The translations under genes and the position numbers were made by a program. From Gallaecimonas xiamenensis 3-C-1 (GTDB lineage Bacteria > Pseudomonadota > Gammaproteobacteria > Enterobacterales > Gallaecimonadaceae), in contig NZ_AMRI01000006.1 in NCBI RefSeq assembly GCF_000299915.1, forward strand, positions 62,001 through 126,000: a DNA stretch of 64,000 bases. Direction: 5' to 3'. Shown here one piece after another: positions 25,155-34,145 of this stretch. The first letter of the stretch is position 1. Every line of letters begins with the position of its first letter. Below the pieces are notes generated by a model. That model was not told the origin of the DNA. It did no database searches and saw nothing but the letters and a program-made list of their open reading frames with translations.

Positions 25155-25406
25155 TCAGGCGTCGCCTTCGCCTTTTTCCAATGCTTCCACCCTGGCTTCC
25201 AGGGCATCCAGTTTCTCGCGGGTCTTGAGCAGCACCCGGCTTTGCACGTCGAATTCGTCACGGCTGACCAGATCCAGCTTCATCAGTTGGGCCTGCAGCA
25301 CCTGCTTGACGCGGTTTTCAACCTCGCCACCAAAGGATTTCACCCCGGCCGGCAGGGCGTCGGTGATCTGTTTGGCCAGTTCTTCCAGCTTTTGTGCGTT
25401 GATCAT
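25155..25406 (-). CDS. ubiK: Ubiquinone biosynthesis accessory factor UbiK
   Basis: 83 aa, BMFP family. MINAQKLEELAKQITDALPAGVKSFGGEVENRVKQVLQAQLMKLDLVSRDEFDVQ is a near textbook UbiK: amphipathic N-terminal helix, then a C-terminal coiled coil (LKTREKLDALEARVEALEK) that forms trimers. UbiK helps the aerobic ubiquinone-synthesis complex and may bind lipid. Stands between the PepSY pair and the TetR gene, 45 bp from the latter. Confidence 0.9.
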   Translation of the reverse strand: MINAQKLEELAKQITDALPAGVKSFGGEVENRVKQVLQAQLMKLDLVSRDEFDVQSRVLLKTREKLDALEARVEALEKGEGDA

Positions 25407-25451
25407 GGGTCCTCCAAAGTCGTCCTATTGTGCGACATCTTAAAGTGTAAA

Positions 25452-26063
25452 TCAGTCCAGGTGACCACTTCTTGACGGCGCAACGCAGATCGCCTGCCAA
25501 CAGGCGTCTTTGGTGGCCTGCATCTGCGACTGGGTCAGGGTCAGGATCAAGGTCAGCTGCTTGTAGGCCAGCCCGAAACAAACCTCGAAGGTCAGGCTGC
25601 TGAGCAGCTCATGGGGCAGGTCCTTGAAGACACCCTCCTCTATCCCTTGTTCCCAGAAGTCGGACATGGGGGCGAAGTGATGGGCCTCCAGCTCCCGCAT
25701 CCGCTGCAGATCGTGCTCGGCGGGCAAATGGTCGAACTGGAACTTGCAGCGCAGCAGCTGGGGGGTTTCGATAAAGAGCAGCCAGGACCTGTCCCACAGG
25801 AAGTTGAACCGCTGGTGCAGGCTGGCCTTGGGGTCGTAGCCGTCGAACAGGGCCTGCGACACCTCTTCCACTATCTTGCGGTGTACCGCCAGGATCAGCG
25901 CCGTCTTGGACTCGAAATAGCGGTAGATGGTGCCAGCCGCCACCCCAGCCTCCTTGGCCACCAGCTGCATGGACAGGCCATGGAAGCCGTAGAGGGCCAG
26001 CAGATTTTCGGTGGCCTCGAGGATGCGGTGCTCTTTGTCACCCTGCTTGTCTGAAGCTGTCAT
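25452..26063 (-). CDS. TetR family transcriptional regulator
   Basis: 203 aa. N-terminal HTH at residues about 15-60: RILEATENLLALYGFHGLSMQLVAKEAGVAAGTIYRYFESK, the TetR signature. The C-terminal ligand domain is unassigned. The ATG at 26063 sits right before the family-typical KEHRIL helix; the longer open frame upstream runs into the rep promoter region. A palindromic operator lies 11 bp upstream, so the protein likely represses itself. rep is divergent and 118 bp away, so it could share control. Confidence 0.85.
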   Translation of the reverse strand: MTASDKQGDKEHRILEATENLLALYGFHGLSMQLVAKEAGVAAGTIYRYFESKTALILAVHRKIVEEVSQALFDGYDPKASLHQRFNFLWDRSWLLFIETPQLLRCKFQFDHLPAEHDLQRMRELEAHHFAPMSDFWEQGIEEGVFKDLPHELLSSLTFEVCFGLAYKQLTLILTLTQSQMQATKDACWQAICVAPSRSGHLD

Positions 26064-26073
26064 GGGGGCAATT

Positions 26074-26091
26074 GGTGAATGAACGTTCACC
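26074..26091. promoter_or_regulatory. TetR-type palindromic operator
   Basis: GGTGAATGAACGTTCACC: the core TGAACGTTCA is a perfect 10-bp palindrome, and the outer GGTGAA/TTCACC arms are also symmetric. TGAACGTTCA is a common TetR/AcrR-family core. It lies 11 bp upstream of the TetR start codon. Confidence 0.6.
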
Positions 26092-26181
26092 CATTTTAGC
26101 CATCGCCAATGGACAAGGCTAGCACCCAGGCCCAACCCCTGAGGTACAATGATCGGCCTGCTCCAATTATCCTGGTCATCC

Positions 26182-28197
26182 ATGAAGCTCAATCCCGCGC
26201 AAAACGACGCCGTCAAATACATCTCCGGCCCCCTGCTGGTGCTGGCTGGCGCCGGTTCGGGCAAGACCCGGGTGATCACCAATAAAATCGCCTACCTGGT
26301 GCAGGAATGCGGCTGGCAGGCCAAACACATTGCCGCCGTCACCTTTACCAACAAAGCCGCCAGAGAGATGAAAGAGCGGGTGGCCCAGACCCTGGGCAAG
26401 GCCGAAGCCCGTGGCCTGACGGTGTCTACCTTCCACACCCTGGGCCTCAATATCTTGAAGAAGGACGGCCACCACCTGGGGCTGCGGGCCGGCTTCACCC
26501 TCTTTGACGAGGCGGACATGAAAAAGGCCCTCAAGGATGTGGGCGACGATGCCCTGGCCGACGACAAGGACCTGCTGAACCTGGTGATCGGCCGTATCGG
26601 CCAGTGGAAGAACGACCTGGTGCTGCCGGACCAGGCCAAGGCCCAAGCCCGGGATGGCAGGGACGCCGCCTTTGCCGAACTCTATGACCGCTACAGCCAG
26701 TACCTGCGGGCCATCAATGCCCTGGATTTTGACGATCTCATCCTGTTGCCCACCCTGCTGCTGGCCAGCAAGGCCGAGGTGCGGGAGCGCTGGCAGGACC
26801 GCATCCGCTACCTGTTGGTGGACGAATACCAGGATACCAACACCAGCCAGTACGAGTTGGTCAAACTGCTGGTAGGAGAGCGGGCCCGCTTTACCGTGGT
26901 GGGGGACGACGACCAGTCCATCTATTCCTGGCGCGGCGCCCGCCCGGAAAACCTGGTGCGCCTTAAAGACGATTTTCCCGGCCTGAAACTGGTCAAGCTG
27001 GAGCAAAACTACCGCTCCACCGCCACCATTTTGCGCAGCGCCAACATCCTTATCGCCAACAACCCCCACGTCTATGAGAAGGAACTGTTCTCGGAACTGG
27101 GCCAGGGCGAGCGGCTCAAAGTGATGATGGCCAACAACGAAGAGCACGAAGCGGAACGGGTGGTGGCGGAGATCCTCTCCCACAAGTTTTTGAACAAGAC
27201 CCACTATAAGGACTATGCCGTCCTCTACCGGGGCAACCACCAGTCCAGGCTGCTGGAAAAAGCGTTGATGCAAAACCGCATCCCCTACCGCATCTCCGGT
27301 GGTACCAGCTTTTTCTCAAGGGCCGAGGTCAAAGACATCATGGCTTACCTGCGCCTGCTGGTGAACCCGGACGACGACACGGCGCTGCTGCGCATCATCA
27401 ACGTGCCACGGCGGGAAATTGGCCCGGTGACCCTGGAAAAACTGGGCCACTATGCCGGCCTTCGCAAGGTCAGCCTCTTTGCCGCCAGTTTCGATCTGGG
27501 ACTGGAACAGCACCTTAGCGGCCGGGGCCTGGAAGCGGTGCGGGAATTCACCCGCTGGCTGACCGACCTGCAGGAAGAAGCCAAGCGCGGTGAGCCGGTG
27601 GATGCGGTACGGGAGCTGATTCGCGGCAGCCACTATGAGAACTGGTTGTTCGAGACAGCCCCCTCGGCCAAGGCTGCCGAAATGGCCATGAAGAACGTCT
27701 CCACCCTGTTCGGCTGGATAAGCGGCATGCTCAAGGGCGACGACCTGGACGAGCCCATGACCTTGCAGGAAGTGGTGACCCGCCTGACCCTTCGGGACAT
27801 GATGGAGCGCCAGAGCGAGGAAGGAGAGGCGGACCAGGTGCAGCTGATGACACTCCATGCCTCCAAGGGTCTGGAATTTCCCTACGTCTACCTCATCGGC
27901 ATGGAAGAAGGGCTGCTGCCCCACCAGAGCAGCATAGACGAGGACAACATCGAAGAAGAGCGGCGCCTGGCTTACGTGGGCATCACCCGCGCCCAGCGGG
28001 AACTGACCTTTATGCTGTGCCGCGAGCGGCGCCAGTTCGGCGAAACGATGCGGCCCCAGCCATCCCGTTTCCTGGACGAGCTGCCCCAGGACGACCTGGT
28101 CTGGGAGCACCGCCAGGCGCCACCCAGCCCCGAGGAACGGCAAGCCAAGGGCAAGGCCGGTATTGCCGGGCTGCGCTCACTGCTGAACAAGGATTGA
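26182..28197 (+). CDS. rep: ATP-dependent DNA helicase Rep
   Basis: 671 aa (E. coli 673). [30 protein letters not shown] opens with the Rep Q-motif and Walker A (22-29); [10 protein letters not shown] is Walker [16 protein letters not shown] is motif [30 protein letters not shown] is motif V and ITRAQRE is motif VI. A 3'-5' SF1A helicase that removes proteins ahead of forks and restarts replication. The start at 26182 matches E. coli Rep; an ATG at 26149 would add 11 unrelated residues. Confidence 0.95.
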   Translation: MKLNPAQNDAVKYISGPLLVLAGAGSGKTRVITNKIAYLVQECGWQAKHIAAVTFTNKAAREMKERVAQTLGKAEARGLTVSTFHTLGLNILKKDGHHLGLRAGFTLFDEADMKKALKDVGDDALADDKDLLNLVIGRIGQWKNDLVLPDQAKAQARDGRDAAFAELYDRYSQYLRAINALDFDDLILLPTLLLASKAEVRERWQDRIRYLLVDEYQDTNTSQYELVKLLVGERARFTVVGDDDQSIYSWRGARPENLVRLKDDFPGLKLVKLEQNYRSTATILRSANILIANNPHVYEKELFSELGQGERLKVMMANNEEHEAERVVAEILSHKFLNKTHYKDYAVLYRGNHQSRLLEKALMQNRIPYRISGGTSFFSRAEVKDIMAYLRLLVNPDDDTALLRIINVPRREIGPVTLEKLGHYAGLRKVSLFAASFDLGLEQHLSGRGLEAVREFTRWLTDLQEEAKRGEPVDAVRELIRGSHYENWLFETAPSAKAAEMAMKNVSTLFGWISGMLKGDDLDEPMTLQEVVTRLTLRDMMERQSEEGEADQVQLMTLHASKGLEFPYVYLIGMEEGLLPHQSSIDEDNIEEERRLAYVGITRAQRELTFMLCRERRQFGETMRPQPSRFLDELPQDDLVWEHRQAPPSPEERQAKGKAGIAGLRSLLNKD

Positions 28198-28201
28198 GGG
28201 T

Positions 28202-30730
28202 TTAGGCGCAGAGCATCAGCTCGGCCTGGGAAGGGGCCAGGGGCTGGCACAGGAATTCTCCCTGGCCGAAGGCAAAGCCCAGGTGCCTGACCGCCTCGAA
28301 CTGGGCCTGGGTTTCGATACCGTGGGCCACCACCGGGATATGCAGGTGCCGGGACACCGCCGTCAGGGACTGCAATAGCGCCTGCCCCTTGTTGTGCTCG
28401 GTGACCTGTTTGAGGAAGTGCGGGCTCATCTTCAGGGCCCGGAAGTTGTACTGCATCAGCACCCCCAGGGTGGCGGAGCCCGCCCCGAAGTGGTCCAGCA
28501 CCAGGCCAACCCCCAAGTCGCAAAGCTCATGAAGCACCTCGTCCAGCAAAGGGGACGGGTGGGTCAGGGCGCTTTCGCGGATCTCCAGCATCAGCTGGGA
28601 CGGGTCCACCTCATGGTGGCGGATCTCATGGATAAGGTGCCTGATAAAGGCCGGATGCTGCAGGCTGCGCACCGACAGGTTCACCGACACGAACAGCGGC
28701 TGCTCGTTAAGCTGGTGGCTCCATACCCCCAGTTGCCGGCAGGCATGGCTGACCATCTGAGTGTCGATGTCCACTATGATGCCGGTCTCTTCCGCCGCAT
28801 CCAAAAACAGCTCAGGGGTCAGTTCGCCACCGCCGTTGCGGGGCCAGCGGGCCAGCAGCTCAAAACCATAGAGGCGCTTGCCTGGCAGGCTGAAGATGGG
28901 TTGGAAGGCCGGGAAGATCTGCCGCGCCTCCACCGCCTGGCGCAGGGCGTTTTGCAGGCTGAAGCGGCTGACCAGGCTTTCACGCATGGTGTCGTCAAAA
29001 CACACCACCTGGCCCCGCCCCTGGCTCTTGGCCTGGTACATGGCGGTATCGGCGTCCCGCAGCACCTCTGACGCGTCCCGGTATCGGCGGGTCAGGTGGG
29101 CCACCCCCACCGAGCAGCCGGAGAACACCTGTTGGTCCTGGATCTCGAAAGGCTGGTGCATGGCCTTGACGATCCGTTGGGTGGCCACGTCCACGTCTTC
29201 GTTCTGCTGCATGCAGTCGAACAGGATCACGAACTCGTCGCCCCCCAGGCGCGCCACCATGTCGGTCTCCCGGATGCAGGACTTGAGACGCTGGGAGACT
29301 TGCTTGAGCAGCTGGTCCCCGGCCAGATGGCCCATGGAGTCATTGATCAGCTTGAACCTGTCCAGGTCGATAAAGGCCACCACATAGCGGCGGTTAGGGT
29401 AGCGGGTCAGGGATTTGAGCACCCGGTCCAGTTGGCTGGTAAAAAAGGCGCGGTTGGCCAGGCCGGTCAGAGCGTCATGCAGGGCGTCGAAGCGGTGGCG
29501 TTCGGCCAGGGCCTCCTTTTCCTGCATCTGGCGGCGCAGGGCCTTGTTGAGTTCTTCCAGGGCCTGGGTGCGCTCGGCCACCTTGTGTTCCAACTGGCGC
29601 TTGGCTTCTTCCAGCATCTCCCGGTGGCGCCGCCGGCCCAAGGCGTCGGCCACGGAGCGGGATACGAACTGGATCAGCTCCACATCTTCCCGGCGGTAGC
29701 GCTGGTTGCTGTCATAGCTTTGCACCACCAGGGCGCCGACCACCTGGCCGTCTACCACCAGCGGGCCGCCCAGCCAATGCACGGCGTGGGTGCCGGATGG
29801 GTCCAACAGGCCCTCGGCCACCAGGGAATCGCGGATTTTCTTGGTAACCAGTACCGGCTTGCCGCTGCGCATCAGGTACTCGGTCAACCCTTTTCCGGGG
29901 CGCCTGTCCTTGGCCCTTTCCTGCTGCTGGTCCACGTAGTAGGGAAAGGTCAGCATCTGCCGTTGGTCCAGCAGGGCGATATAGAAGTTGCGGGCATCGA
30001 TCAGCCGCGACACCTGCTGGTGCACCTGGCTGAAGAAATGCTGGGGCTCACCGTCGCTGTTGGCTAGCTCCGACAGGTGCAGCATCACCGACTGGAAGGT
30101 CTCGGCGCGTTTGCGCTCTTGCACTTCCTTGCGCAGCAGTTGGTTGCTGGCCTGCAGGGCCTGGGTCCTTTCCTGGATCTGCTGTTCCAGCAGCTCACGG
30201 TGGCGGATCCGCTCCAAGGTGTTGACCACCTGGCGGGCGGCAAAGGTGAGCAGGGCCTTGTCGTCTTCGCTGTAGCGGGTGCCGGGGTCGTAACTCTGCA
30301 CCACCATGGCACCGATGATCTTGTGGTCGTGCTTGAGGGGTATGCCCAGCCAGTCCACGGCGTTGGGGCCCAGGTTGGCAATTTCCCCTTCGTCCGCCAA
30401 GGCCTGGAACCCATCTTCGGACAGCAACAAGGCGTCGCCACTGCGCAGCAGGTAACCGGTCAGGCCACGGTGCAGGTCATGGGAACTGACTTCGGCGGGA
30501 TTGAGATTGGGGTCGGCCAAGTCGACCAGGTAAACCAACTCAATGGTGTCGTCCAGATCGTGGTAGAGGGCTACGTAGAAGTTTTCCGCCGGCAACAGGC
30601 TACCGATGATGCGGTGCACGGCAGGAAAAAAGGATGCAAGATCGCGAGCCTCACTGGAAAGCTCCGATATTTCGAACAAGGCATCCAACAAAACAGCTTT
30701 GGCGCCCACGACTGGCTTGGTGTCTTCCAT
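28202..30730 (-). CDS. GAF-GAF-GGDEF-EAL cyclic-di-GMP signalling protein with degenerate EAL
   Basis: 842 aa, no membrane segment. Two GAF sensor domains (about 30-180 and 215-375), a coiled-coil linker rich in Glu/Arg, a GGDEF domain (about 415-575) with intact RLGGDEFVILFD and the RETD inhibitory site five residues upstream, and a C-terminal EAL domain (about 590-840). EAL residues are altered: FELLARW replaces the E-A-L motif, DHFGAG replaces D-D-F-G-x-G and HGIET replaces the usual xGVET. It most likely makes c-di-GMP and cannot hydrolyse it efficiently. Ligands of the GAF domains are unknown. Confidence 0.9.
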   Translation of the reverse strand: MEDTKPVVGAKAVLLDALFEISELSSEARDLASFFPAVHRIIGSLLPAENFYVALYHDLDDTIELVYLVDLADPNLNPAEVSSHDLHRGLTGYLLRSGDALLLSEDGFQALADEGEIANLGPNAVDWLGIPLKHDHKIIGAMVVQSYDPGTRYSEDDKALLTFAARQVVNTLERIRHRELLEQQIQERTQALQASNQLLRKEVQERKRAETFQSVMLHLSELANSDGEPQHFFSQVHQQVSRLIDARNFYIALLDQRQMLTFPYYVDQQQERAKDRRPGKGLTEYLMRSGKPVLVTKKIRDSLVAEGLLDPSGTHAVHWLGGPLVVDGQVVGALVVQSYDSNQRYRREDVELIQFVSRSVADALGRRRHREMLEEAKRQLEHKVAERTQALEELNKALRRQMQEKEALAERHRFDALHDALTGLANRAFFTSQLDRVLKSLTRYPNRRYVVAFIDLDRFKLINDSMGHLAGDQLLKQVSQRLKSCIRETDMVARLGGDEFVILFDCMQQNEDVDVATQRIVKAMHQPFEIQDQQVFSGCSVGVAHLTRRYRDASEVLRDADTAMYQAKSQGRGQVVCFDDTMRESLVSRFSLQNALRQAVEARQIFPAFQPIFSLPGKRLYGFELLARWPRNGGGELTPELFLDAAEETGIIVDIDTQMVSHACRQLGVWSHQLNEQPLFVSVNLSVRSLQHPAFIRHLIHEIRHHEVDPSQLMLEIRESALTHPSPLLDEVLHELCDLGVGLVLDHFGAGSATLGVLMQYNFRALKMSPHFLKQVTEHNKGQALLQSLTAVSRHLHIPVVAHGIETQAQFEAVRHLGFAFGQGEFLCQPLAPSQAELMLCA

Positions 30731-30814
30731 GAGGGCTCAGGTTCATAAGGCCGAATGAGGCAGCGGTCTTTTTTAGCATAAAAATTAGGCAAATCTCAAA
30801 CTGAATTTACAAAA

Positions 30815-30834
30815 AAGCCACCTCAAGGTGGCTT
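30815..30834 (-). terminator. Hairpin after the cytochrome c gene
   Basis: AAGCCACC / GGTGGCTT with a TCAA loop. On the minus strand it is followed by six T, placing it as the cytochrome c terminator. Confidence 0.75.
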
Positions 30835-30850
30835 CTTGTAACAATGTTGA

Positions 30851-31258
30851 TCACTTATTGATCATAAACTCGATGGCGGCCTTGATCTCGTCATCGGAGC
30901 AATCCATGCAGGTGCCTTTGGCCGGCATGGCTTTGAAACCGTTGAGGGCGTGGGTCAGCAGAGTATCCATGCCCTGTGCAACCCGCTCGTCCCACTCGGC
31001 GGTGTGGGCCTTGGGCGCGCCCATGGCGCCGGTGCCATGGCAGGCAAAGCAAGCCCCCTGATAAACCTGCTGGCCGTCGCGGGGACCCGAGGGTTGCTGA
31101 GGCTGGGCGGCGGTGTTTTCCCCTTCCAGGTAGACGGACCCAACCGGCTTGATGCGCTCGGCAATGGCCTGGCGCTCTTCTTCATCGCTGGCCAGCACAG
31201 TGCAGCTGACCAGACCCAACAGCAGGACAACGGCGTTGCTCAGTTTGCTCACTCTCAT
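30851..31258 (-). CDS. Cytochrome c5 family protein
   Basis: 135 aa. Signal sequence LSNAVVLLLGLVSCTVLA (type I, or possibly lipidated at Cys19, where the LVSC context is a weak lipobox). One haem site CFACH, preceded by QQVYQGA and followed by GTGAMGAPKA, with MPAKG as the axial-methionine segment. A second Cys pair CMDC resembles the c5 disulfide. It should be a small periplasmic electron carrier. It lies between the c-di-GMP gene and the tRNA cluster. Confidence 0.82.
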   Translation of the reverse strand: MRVSKLSNAVVLLLGLVSCTVLASDEEERQAIAERIKPVGSVYLEGENTAAQPQQPSGPRDGQQVYQGACFACHGTGAMGAPKAHTAEWDERVAQGMDTLLTHALNGFKAMPAKGTCMDCSDDEIKAAIEFMINK

Positions 31259-31415
31259 CTCCCCGTCCGTTCTGGTTTTTTCTTTAATCTACTGCCTATA
31301 TGGCTGAATGGGCAAAAAGTATTCGACTTCAGGCCCTGATTTAGCCCCTGAGCCCGGCCCTTGGCCATAAAGTAGTCGAACAGTCGTCTTTCGGCACTTT
31401 TTTCGCAATTGACCA

Positions 31416-31444
31416 TAGACGACCCAGGGGTGGCTCAGTATTAT
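31416..31444 (+). promoter_or_regulatory. tRNA operon promoter with GC-rich discriminator
   Basis: TAGACG at 31416-31421, 17-bp spacer, TATTAT at 31439-31444, then GCGCTCGCCGG. The GC-rich stretch after the -10 is the discriminator type found at stringently controlled stable-RNA promoters. The tRNA-Arg gene starts 17 bp downstream. Confidence 0.5.
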
Positions 31445-31461
31445 ATGCGCTCGCCGGTCGG

Positions 31462-31538
<77 letters not shown>

Positions 31539-31565
31539 TCCCGATACATGGCAGCAAGATTTTAT

Positions 31566-31642
31566 GGTGGGCGTAGCTCAGTTGGTAGAGCCCCGGATTG
31601 TGATTCCGGTTGTCGTGGGTTCAAGTCCCATCGTCCACCCCA
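31566..31642 (+). tRNA. hisR: tRNA-His (anticodon GTG)
   Basis: 77 nt including the extra G at -1, which pairs with discriminator C73, a hallmark of tRNA-His. Anticodon arm CCGGATTGTGATTCCGG, CCA encoded. Corresponds to E. coli hisR. Confidence 0.95.
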
Positions 31643-31649
31643 TTATTTA

Positions 31650-31726
<77 letters not shown>

Positions 31727-31737
31727 GCAAATAAAAC

Positions 31738-31761
31738 AGCTCGCTTAATGCGGGCTTTTTT
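31738..31761 (+). terminator. Terminator of the tRNA cluster
   Basis: AGCTCGC / GCGGGCT stem (one G-T pair) with a TTAAT loop and a T-run, 11 bp after tRNA-Pro. Confidence 0.75.
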
Positions 31762-31802
31762 ATTGCCTGAATTTCCCTGCCGGGCTGCCACAGGCCCAAA
31801 AA

Positions 31803-31822
31803 AAAGGGCCTTGCGGCCCTTT
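31803..31822 (-). terminator. Terminator after dsbA
   Basis: AAAGGGCC / GGCCCTTT stem with a TTGC loop. On the minus strand it is followed by a long T-run. Confidence 0.75.
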
Positions 31823-31826
31823 GTCA

Positions 31827-32435
31827 TCAATCCTGCTTACTTGCCAGGAAGTCCACCAGTTGGAACAGTTCCTCCTTGGAGGACACCGAACTGGTGATCA
31901 GCTTGTACTTGCCGTTGACGATGATGGTCGGCACGCCTTTGATATCGGCACTTTGGGTATTGCGTTCCATCTGGGCCAGGCGGCCGTTCACAGAGAAGGT
32001 ATCCACAGCGGAGTCGAAGTCCTCACCGGGAACACCAGCAGCCACAAATACCTTGCGGATATCGTCACGGCCGGACAGGCGCAGGTGCTGTTCGTGGATC
32101 AGGGAAAACATCTTGGGAGCAACCTTGTCTTCCACACCCAGCAGTTCCATCACCGCATAGGAGCGGGACAGTTCCACACCCAGGTCACGGCCCAGGAAGT
32201 CCACGTGGTTACGGCTGAATTTGACGTTCTCTGGCAGTTGCTCCTTAAGCTCCTTGATCATGGGCTCGAAGGCAAAGCAGTGGGGGCACAGAAAGGAGAA
32301 ATACTCGGTCACTTCCGGGCGGGCCGTCGGCGCCGCCATCTTGATCACTTCGTAGTTCTCGCCTTCCTTAAAATCCTTGGCAAAGGCAAAGGGTACCAGG
32401 CAGAGGGCAACCAGGCCCAACAGCAGTTTTTTCAT
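31827..32435 (-). CDS. dsbA: Thiol:disulfide interchange protein DsbA
   Basis: 202 aa. Signal peptide MKKLLLGLVALCLVPFAFAK, then the thioredoxin-like domain with the active site FFSFLCPHCFAFEP (Cys50-Pro-His-Cys53) and the cis-Pro loop GVPTIIVNGKYK. Oxidises cysteine pairs of secreted proteins in the periplasm. The start at 32435 is chosen as an MKK signal start; an in-frame ATG five codons upstream is less likely. Own terminator. Followed upstream by a second DsbA gene. Confidence 0.93.
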   Translation of the reverse strand: MKKLLLGLVALCLVPFAFAKDFKEGENYEVIKMAAPTARPEVTEYFSFLCPHCFAFEPMIKELKEQLPENVKFSRNHVDFLGRDLGVELSRSYAVMELLGVEDKVAPKMFSLIHEQHLRLSGRDDIRKVFVAAGVPGEDFDSAVDTFSVNGRLAQMERNTQSADIKGVPTIIVNGKYKLITSSVSSKEELFQLVDFLASKQD

Positions 32436-32518
32436 GAGATCCTCTGACACTTATTATTTGGGTTAGCCTACCACAAAGGCCTTGTTGCTATGGAACCCGG
32501 CCTGGGCTGAAAGTTTCA

Positions 32519-33118
32519 TTACTTTTGTTCAAGAAGGTACTGAACCAGATCTGCCAGGGCCTTGGGTTCCGGCACCGAGGCCCTGTTGATGCGGTACTTG
32601 CCGTTCACCACCAGGTCGGGAATGGCCTTGGGTTGCAGCTGTTCGACCTTGGTACGCATCTGCGCCAGGCGACTTTCCACCTGAAAGGAACGGCTGGCCT
32701 TGTCGAAATCGTCGCCCTTGATGCCAGATGCCACGAAGGCGGCGCGTACATCCCGCAGGTCCCGGTAACGCACCTTGAGACGATGGCGGCTTTCGAAGAT
32801 ACGGGGGCTGACCTGGTCTGCTACCCCCATGATGTCCATGACAGCCCAGGCCCTGGCCATCAGCTTGCCCTCGGCACCACCGAACGGCTCGATATGCACC
32901 TTGTCGAAACGCACTCCGGCGGGCAGGGTGGCAGCCACTTCCTTGATGGTCCCCTCCATGGCAAAGCAATGGGGGCAGAGGAAGGAAAAGAACTCCACCA
33001 GTTCGGGCTGGGCCGACAGCTGGGCCCCGGGGATCACCTCGTAGTTGCGCCCTTCCTTGAAGTCAGCGGCAAACAGGCTGCCAGCGAAGAATAGCAAAGC
33101 AAAAAGTCCGTTTTTCAT
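32519..33118 (-). CDS. DsbA family thiol:disulfide oxidoreductase (paralogue)
   Basis: 199 aa. Signal peptide MKNGLFALLFFAGSLFAAD. CPHC active site at 48-51 in EFFSFLCPHCFAME, cis-Pro in AIPDLVVNGKYR (Ile-Pro, where DsbA has Val-Pro). About half of the residues match the adjacent dsbA, so this is a tandem duplication. It may act on different substrates. In E. coli srkA and dsbA are adjacent; here this copy sits between them. Confidence 0.88.
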   Translation of the reverse strand: MKNGLFALLFFAGSLFAADFKEGRNYEVIPGAQLSAQPELVEFFSFLCPHCFAMEGTIKEVAATLPAGVRFDKVHIEPFGGAEGKLMARAWAVMDIMGVADQVSPRIFESRHRLKVRYRDLRDVRAAFVASGIKGDDFDKASRSFQVESRLAQMRTKVEQLQPKAIPDLVVNGKYRINRASVPEPKALADLVQYLLEQK

Positions 33119-33158
33119 GTGCTTACCCTCAAGTTGTTGTGCTTAAGCTGGCACAGCT

Positions 33159-34145
33159 TCAGTAGCCGGTCAATAAACGCAAGGGAGGTTCGTCCAGGGC
33201 CGCCAGGCTCTCTTTGAAGGTGAGCACCTGCTGTTCCCAATGCTTGGCGTCACCAAACCAGGGGAAGGCCAGGGGGAAAGCCGGATCGGCCCAGCGCTGG
33301 GCCAGCCAGCCCAGGTGCTGAATTTGCCGCAATGCCTGCAAGGGGGCCACCAAGGCCAGTTCGGCGGCGTCAAAGTCGCGAAATTGCTCGTAGGCTTCCA
33401 CCAGTACCGCCAACTGGCTTTCCTGCTCGTGGCGTTGCCCTGACAGCAGCATCCACAGGTCCTGCATGGCCGGCCCTTGGCGAGCGTCGTCCAGATCCAG
33501 CACGAACAGCCCCTGGCTGCCTTCAAGGAAGTTGCCGGCATGGCAGTCGCCGTGCAGGCGCAGCTTTTGGTAGGGCTGGCGGGCAAAGGTGGCCAGCACC
33601 TTGTCGATCAGGGGGGACAAGATGGCGGCCAGGGGCCGCTGCAGGTAATCCGGCACCTGGCTGGACTGGCTGATGGCGGTACTGGCCTGGGCCAGCAGTC
33701 GCTCCGGGTCCAGGGTTTCCCTGTGGCTAAAGGGCTTGGCCGCCCCCACCTGGTGCAGGCGCCCCAGGTATTGGCCCAGGGTGTCCAGGGTGTCCAGGTC
33801 GGCAATTTCCACGGCCCGGCCTCCCACTGAGGGGTAGAGGGCCAGCCGGTAGCCCTGGCTGTGGTGCAGGGTCTGGCCATTGAGGCTGACCGGCGCCACC
33901 ACTGGCACTTCGGCGGCAGCCAGCTCGGCGGCAAAGTCGTGCTCTTCCTGGATCTGCTGGTCGCTCCAACGCTCGGGGCGGTAGAACTTCACGACCCAGC
34001 GGCAGCGGTCGTCGTCCAGGAACTGGTAGACCCGGTTCTCGAAGGAATTAAGCGGCAACAGGCCGGAACTGACCCCCAAGCCCAGCTCGTCCAGGGCATC
34101 GAGGATCAGGTCCGGCCCCAGATCGGCAAAGCTGAATCGGGACAT
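33159..34145 (-). CDS. srkA: Stress response kinase A (YihE/RdoA-like)
   Basis: 328 aa, aminoglycoside phosphotransferase fold. HGDCHAGNFL is the catalytic HGDxxxxN loop and FVLDLDDAR the metal-binding loop; NRVYQFLDDDRCRWVVKFYRPERW holds the ATP-binding lysine. E. coli SrkA is a Ser/Thr kinase protecting from stress-induced death, often co-transcribed with dsbA. The start ATG overlaps the ccoG stop (TGATG), coupling the two genes. Confidence 0.9.
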   Translation of the reverse strand: MSRFSFADLGPDLILDALDELGLGVSSGLLPLNSFENRVYQFLDDDRCRWVVKFYRPERWSDQQIQEEHDFAAELAAAEVPVVAPVSLNGQTLHHSQGYRLALYPSVGGRAVEIADLDTLDTLGQYLGRLHQVGAAKPFSHRETLDPERLLAQASTAISQSSQVPDYLQRPLAAILSPLIDKVLATFARQPYQKLRLHGDCHAGNFLEGSQGLFVLDLDDARQGPAMQDLWMLLSGQRHEQESQLAVLVEAYEQFRDFDAAELALVAPLQALRQIQHLGWLAQRWADPAFPLAFPWFGDAKHWEQQVLTFKESLAALDEPPLRLLTGY

